Origin: Bemisia tabaci
Lineage: Eukaryota > Arthropoda > Insecta > Hemiptera > Aleyrodidae
Direction of reading: 5' to 3'
Length of the DNA stretch: 64,000 nt
NCBI RefSeq assembly: GCF_918797505.1
Contig: NC_092795.1
Coordinates: 8,279,434-8,343,433, forward strand
Positions 26,801 through 32,800 of the stretch are shown here, in pieces. The translations under genes and the position numbers were made by a program. The first letter of the stretch is position 1. The number at the start of each line of letters is the position of its first letter. Below the pieces are notes generated by a model. That model was given only the letters and a program-made list of their open reading frames with translations, had not been told where the DNA came from and ran no database searches.

Positions 26801-29800
26801 CTGAACTACTGAGTTCATGAACTGGCTCACTCTCTGCTACATTATTATCAGGGTCCACTACACCACTTTCTATATCGTCAATATTTTCCACTGAATTTTG
26901 TATGGAAACAGTATCACCACTAGAATCATCATCTTCAACAGGTAGTTCAAAATCCTCATTTTCACTCTCTGATTCACTCTGTGTTACAAGTTCCCGGATT
27001 TCAGATTCATTCAAGACACCTTTAGCACTCATTCCGACACTCAAACTAAATATCCGCCGCGAAAAACCCGGAAAAATTGCGATAAAAGCAGTCCGAAAGT
27101 GAGCATTACAGACATAACCCAACAACTAATTTGTAAACAACATTCGGCGAGGAAAATCATGTGTTGCTGAGGAACGCCGGCAACGAAACTTGTTTACGAT
27201 TATTCCATCATGTAGTTCATTTCATTGCCGACAGATAGCACTACCTATTTAACCCTCTGCGACAAGCGATACTCGCTCAAGAGCGGCAAATACAAAAAGA
27301 AGTTACGAAACGACTATAGTCGGGCGTAGGCTGTGGGCGCGGTTTTCGAAGGACGACTTAAGTCGGGCGTAGGAGTCAAAGGGTTAAGAAAACTCACCGA
27401 GTGGGATACATGAGACTGTTGGACTACGGACAGTGACGGAAACTGATTGATGAGAGGCGTCCAACTTTGGTGAGTCTCCGTTGGGATAAGTGGCGTCACA
27501 TCCTCTGAAGGTTGGTGTCGGAGGGGCTATTCGTGAGGGGCCTGGCTGAGCACTGTAAAAAACACCTCATTAATAATGGTAGAAAGACATAGCGAGATTT
27601 ATTTAAAACCTACAAAATTTCTCGATAAAACTGCTTTATTCTCAAATTTTTTCTCTCTGTATGAAACACTGAAGGTTACTTCACTCTGATTACAAATTGA
27701 GAGTTGCAATTTACAGAAATAGGACAGTAGACAAGGTCTGTACTATAGAAAAAACAAACGTTTTATCGAATTGTTTATCAATGTTTTAAGGAATATTATG
27801 TTGTGTTTAGGTTTTTGTTTTATCTTTGAAATCTCATGTAGACATCGATTTACACAAAGAGAAATTCGAAAATCGACTTCTAAACGAGATATTGACGAGT
27901 ATTTTTAACACAGATAAAATGGAAGTTGTATTATACAAATGATGTCATTTGAATTTTTGCTATTTAATCAGTGTTAACTGAAAACACTTAAATCTTTTCA
28001 GAGTTTATTCCTAGATTTTGTGTTGCATGATTTGTTTCCCTTGTGAAATTTTGCAGGAAAAAACATGTCACATAGCGCTTTTATTCATACCTTGTATATG
28101 CCTATTAAGGAAAAGGGTGTGGTTTGTGTCTATCAGATGTTTAGTCCCTCTTGGTTAAACTGGGGGTGTCAAATATTCAAAAACGCCAGCTATATCCAGC
28201 GAATCTGTGTCATTGAAATCTCCTTACTTTCAACACTTGACAACCCTCCACTTAGCGACAGTTCTATTTTGATGTTATGATTTTAAGCTACATTCTCAGA
28301 TTCATTCATTATACAGTTGTCTTGATCTATTGCAAGATCAGCCATTTTTTACTTGTGGATGAAACTTAAATGCGGGGTCCTTGAAGTCTCATAATCCTCC
28401 AGAGGAGGGAGCAAGTAAAATAAAAACATAGAATTGTTGGTCTTTACTTAAAGTTTAACCCAGGATTTTACAATGAAAAAATCTCAAGTGTACTTACTTC
28501 GATGAGAGTTTCATCAGTGAGCGAGCGACTGAGTTCATTTCAACAAAGGAGATTGGGAAAATTCCGATTCGACTTCCTAGTTTTCCTTCTGCCCAATTCT
28601 CATCCACTCTCCGTATCACAGTGATGACTTCACCCTGAAAGCAAATAAAAAGGATTTATCACTACAGAAATTCTAAGTGTGTTTGATTCATGATTTATGC
28701 TCTAGTTCACCTCAACTGTGGACTTTTACGCTTAATTATTTGAGACTTGCAATAACAGGCCTAATATAAAAAATAAACTCTTTTTTTTTTGTTGACGAAC
28801 AAAATTTTTTTCTAGACGGATGATAATTCAAATTTTGAATTTTCTGTAAAAATGAGATAGAAAGCCTTGCATATTTAATTCTTGTGTCGCAGATAAAAGC
28901 TCATGATTCATTTCCCTCTTCCCTCTCAAATTTCTACAATTTTTGTAAGTGTAAATCTTACATCCAAAAAACTTCAAAGCAGTGCTCAACAAAAATTCTT
29001 CTTCTTGAAAAAGCGCAGAAAAACCAATTAAGTTATACTTAACAAGGGCAATGAAGATTCATGAAAATACTCGTATGAAGAAAATAGGTATAGCAGATAC
29101 CTAATCCAGGGTTCGATCCGAGTTGCTTCCTTCATTTCTGCTTATTACAAAAAGGAGATATTGCACAAAATGCACTTCAATAACACATGAGATACGCAAT
29201 CCTTCCGGCGGATATCTCATATTTGAGAAATTACACGCCTGTCATCTCAGTATCTCGCAAAATGTGCTATTTTTCCTGCAATTTTGTGACAAAATAATGA
29301 GAAATAATGCACTTGATAAATATTTTATGAGTAAAGAGTACAGATAAATTTGAGCATATTCATTACCTTGCTGAACGTTAGACAGCCTTCTTCATCATCA
29401 CTCCGGCGAAAATCAAAGAGAGCTTTACACTGTGGATTATGCATTGGTAAGGGTATTAATACCTGCAACAAACACGAACACGTTTTTTCAAAACAAAAAG
29501 AAGGTAAAAATTAAAAGAATATTTTTTGTGAAAACTTGAAAGACGGAGTTAATTAGCATGTAAGGCAGCAGAGTCTTAATGTAACATTGTACAGTTGCAC
29601 ACAATTGAAGTGCTGGAACTTGCATTCTATCCTTAGGCTCTTTATCATTGTGTTAGACGAACTTGGATGTTCTTACAAGATATGAAGACCTACATGCCTG
29701 AGTTCTTAGTGGTACACTGCTGAATTCAGTCTTTGAACTTGGTAAAATAACGTTAAAACTGGATGAGTAGGAAAAAAATCCCTGACTTTTCCAGATTTTC

Positions 29801-32800
29801 CTGGGACCAAAATGTACAAAATGGGCCTGTTGCAAACTTTTGTTAGAGCAAAAATAAGAGTTGTTTCTTATAGATAATGCCTCAAAAATCACGATGAGCG
29901 CATTGGCAAAGTCTGAAATGCACTCATAACTTCACAGTCTGCGTAAGAAATTTGCGGTTTTTTGAGCTTCCCGCTTCAAAAGCGATACTACGGCACAGGT
30001 GAACATTTTGTAAGAGGAGTCGTTCCATCGTCGGCAATACTCATCATGGCCGACGCCAATCCGCCAAAACACGTGTGATGGGACGAGATAATACCTGAAC
30101 TGGATTAGACCAGATAACAATCGGCGTGTTTTAACGTTCATGTTTTCCACGCCCGCATTGATTGACCTTGAACTCTCCTCAAATTACACGCAAAACTGCG
30201 CGCAAGTGTCGGCCATGATGAATATCGCCGACGATGGAGCGACTCCTCTAACAAAATGTTCACCTGTGCCGTAGTATCGTTTTTGAAGCGGGAAGCTTAA
30301 AAAAACGCAAATTTCTTACGCAGATTGTGAAGTTATGAGTGCATTTCAGACTTTGCCGATGCGCTCATCGTGATTTCTGAGGCATTATCTATAAGAAACA
30401 ACTCTTATTTTTGCTCTAGCAAAAGTTTGCAACAGGCCCATTCCCTGACTAATAGCAAAAAAAAAAAGCTCCTAGAGCTGAAAATGAAACGTTTTCGGCA
30501 CCAATTGTGCTGCACATGACAGAAACACGTGAACCTTTTTTCTTAAAGATACAATCATTCAATAAAATAAATGTACTTAGCAAGGCTTTACTGAAACCTA
30601 TCCCTCTTTTCCCTTTTCTGAGTGTCACTCAGAACATTGAGTCTGGACCCCAGACTGCGACTCGGTTTGATTGTGAGGATAGTGCTATTGTTTTTTCAAG
30701 TTTTAGGATTTTCCAAATTTTCCGACTTTTTCATAAAATTTCATGTTTTCTAGACCTGCAGACACCCTGTGGATGTATAAGTGGTTCAAAAATATCTTAT
30801 AGGAGATCGAATGGAGGAGGTCCACTTACATTGACATAACTTAAAGGAAAAACACCAGAGGTGCCACCACAATCTCCTTGGCACCACTCTGAGTCAATTT
30901 TCTTTCGAAGAAGGATGACATCTCCTTTCTTGAAGCTTAAATATCTGAAACAGACGATGAAACACATTATTTCAATTTAAATACTGAATTGATGAGTGAG
31001 ACAGTAATTTAGGCAGTAAAAAGACAAGTTGCTTGTTATTTAATTCATAGAATTTTGAACATCTTTGGAGCTTGGCAAGACCATTACTATATGGTGCAGA
31101 ACTGAAAACATCACCCTCTTTAACATTCTCCCCCTTTCAATTTTGTTGCAGGAAAATCAACACGGAAATTGTAATCCATGAAAATAGTAAACATGCATAA
31201 TTTGCTATCATGCGTTAAATTCAGACTTAACGAGGCGATGTTAATTCGATGACTTTGTTCGAAGAACCACAAAAGAATTTAAAAATAAAAAACAGAGTAA
31301 TATAACTCACGATATAGTCTCATAATATTTTCTATCACAAATTTTATTAGTGTGATCTAAAGCATCCTTAGCGCAACTCAGGGTGAACTTGAGTTGCAAT
31401 GCTGATGCCAGAGATCGAGCTGGCAAAATGTATCTGCCACATGGGAAAAAATTACATTCATGTGACTAACATTACACTGTATTTAGCCCTGTAAACTCAC
31501 TGCATGAAGTAGAAGAAGCGAAAATGGAATAATTTTAGAATCTTCATTCGAATTTTATGCCATTTTCACCTTCATCAAATTTCACCCCTGAGCTTTGAAT
31601 AAGTTCAAAATCATAGGAGACTCATTTTTTTTTAAAATACATTGTTTTCTTTTTTGTCAGAAAATATGTCAACTTTTGAAGTTGTAAACTTTAAACTTAC
31701 CCAGGTTCTGAAGAGGAGTAATCGTACATGGCTCGGGCGTGGGGTTGATTTGGCAAAAATAAAACCTGTAAAATATATGGAATAGGAGTAAATTTAAATC
31801 GGGACATTTACTCAAAATGATTTCTCAGCTTAATTAATTGGTAACGTTTTTACAATTTGATTTTAAAAGTCATTAAGTATATTGCCTTTACTGGTTATCT
31901 TAGACCAATTGAAGCAAAATTCTTTGTTTTATAATCCCTCCTCCCATAATATTTTTTAGAGAAGACCAAAATATGTATTTCTGCAGTTCCATTGTTGATA
32001 CACTGATTTTAAACCACTTTTAGGTAAATTGCTATATATAATAGAAATTTCGGAACATGCAATGCCACATTCAAATTAAGTATTAACCATTAATCCAGCA
32101 AATTTACATTTCATCCAGTCACTCCAGTTCCTCTCTTATTAAAGAACACAGAGTCACAGGCTTTCAAAGGAAATTTCCAGTGGAAATCTTAAAAATTGGC
32201 AACCTCCCACAAAGCTGCTAATAACAGGGACTTGAGTCCATCATCAAGTCCTCCAGATCATCTAATGACTGGAATGATACACTTCCCACACACCAATTCA
32301 CTTTCGATTGGATGCCTTTATACTGTTGCCATGTTGCATCTGGCTTGGCACAATGCAGAGGCTTAAAGTAGCAGAGATTAGACTACATTTCAAAAATCGA
32401 TCAGGAGAGGCAAATTCGCATCTAATGAAATTTCACAACTGTAAGTATACGCAACAGAGCTTTTGAAGCAGGAAACTAACAGATTATCTCTTGCTAGCAC
32501 CCAACAAATATTAAGTTTTGGAGATAACTGGAATTGCTGCATGAAGAGAATTATGAATCGGAAAAAATTAACCAAAATCAGCTTTTCAAGACTAAATTCC
32601 AAGTTGCCTAAGTTTTGCTTTTTATAGGAAAACCAACGGTACAATGTCTTAAAGACTTTATAAGAGTATTTTCTAAAATAGGTAGGGCTTTTCTTTGTCC
32701 TAGAATATTAGACTTACCGGTTTTGTATTGACATACGTCCTAGCCTGTTCCGAAGAGGCATGAAACGGAGTTAACTTGGAGGAAGCTTGCATTGGTTGTG

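Noticed and set aside
29085..29125. tRNA-like B-box (GGTTCGATCC)
   Set aside because: No matching acceptor stem, A-box or anticodon arm at the required distances.
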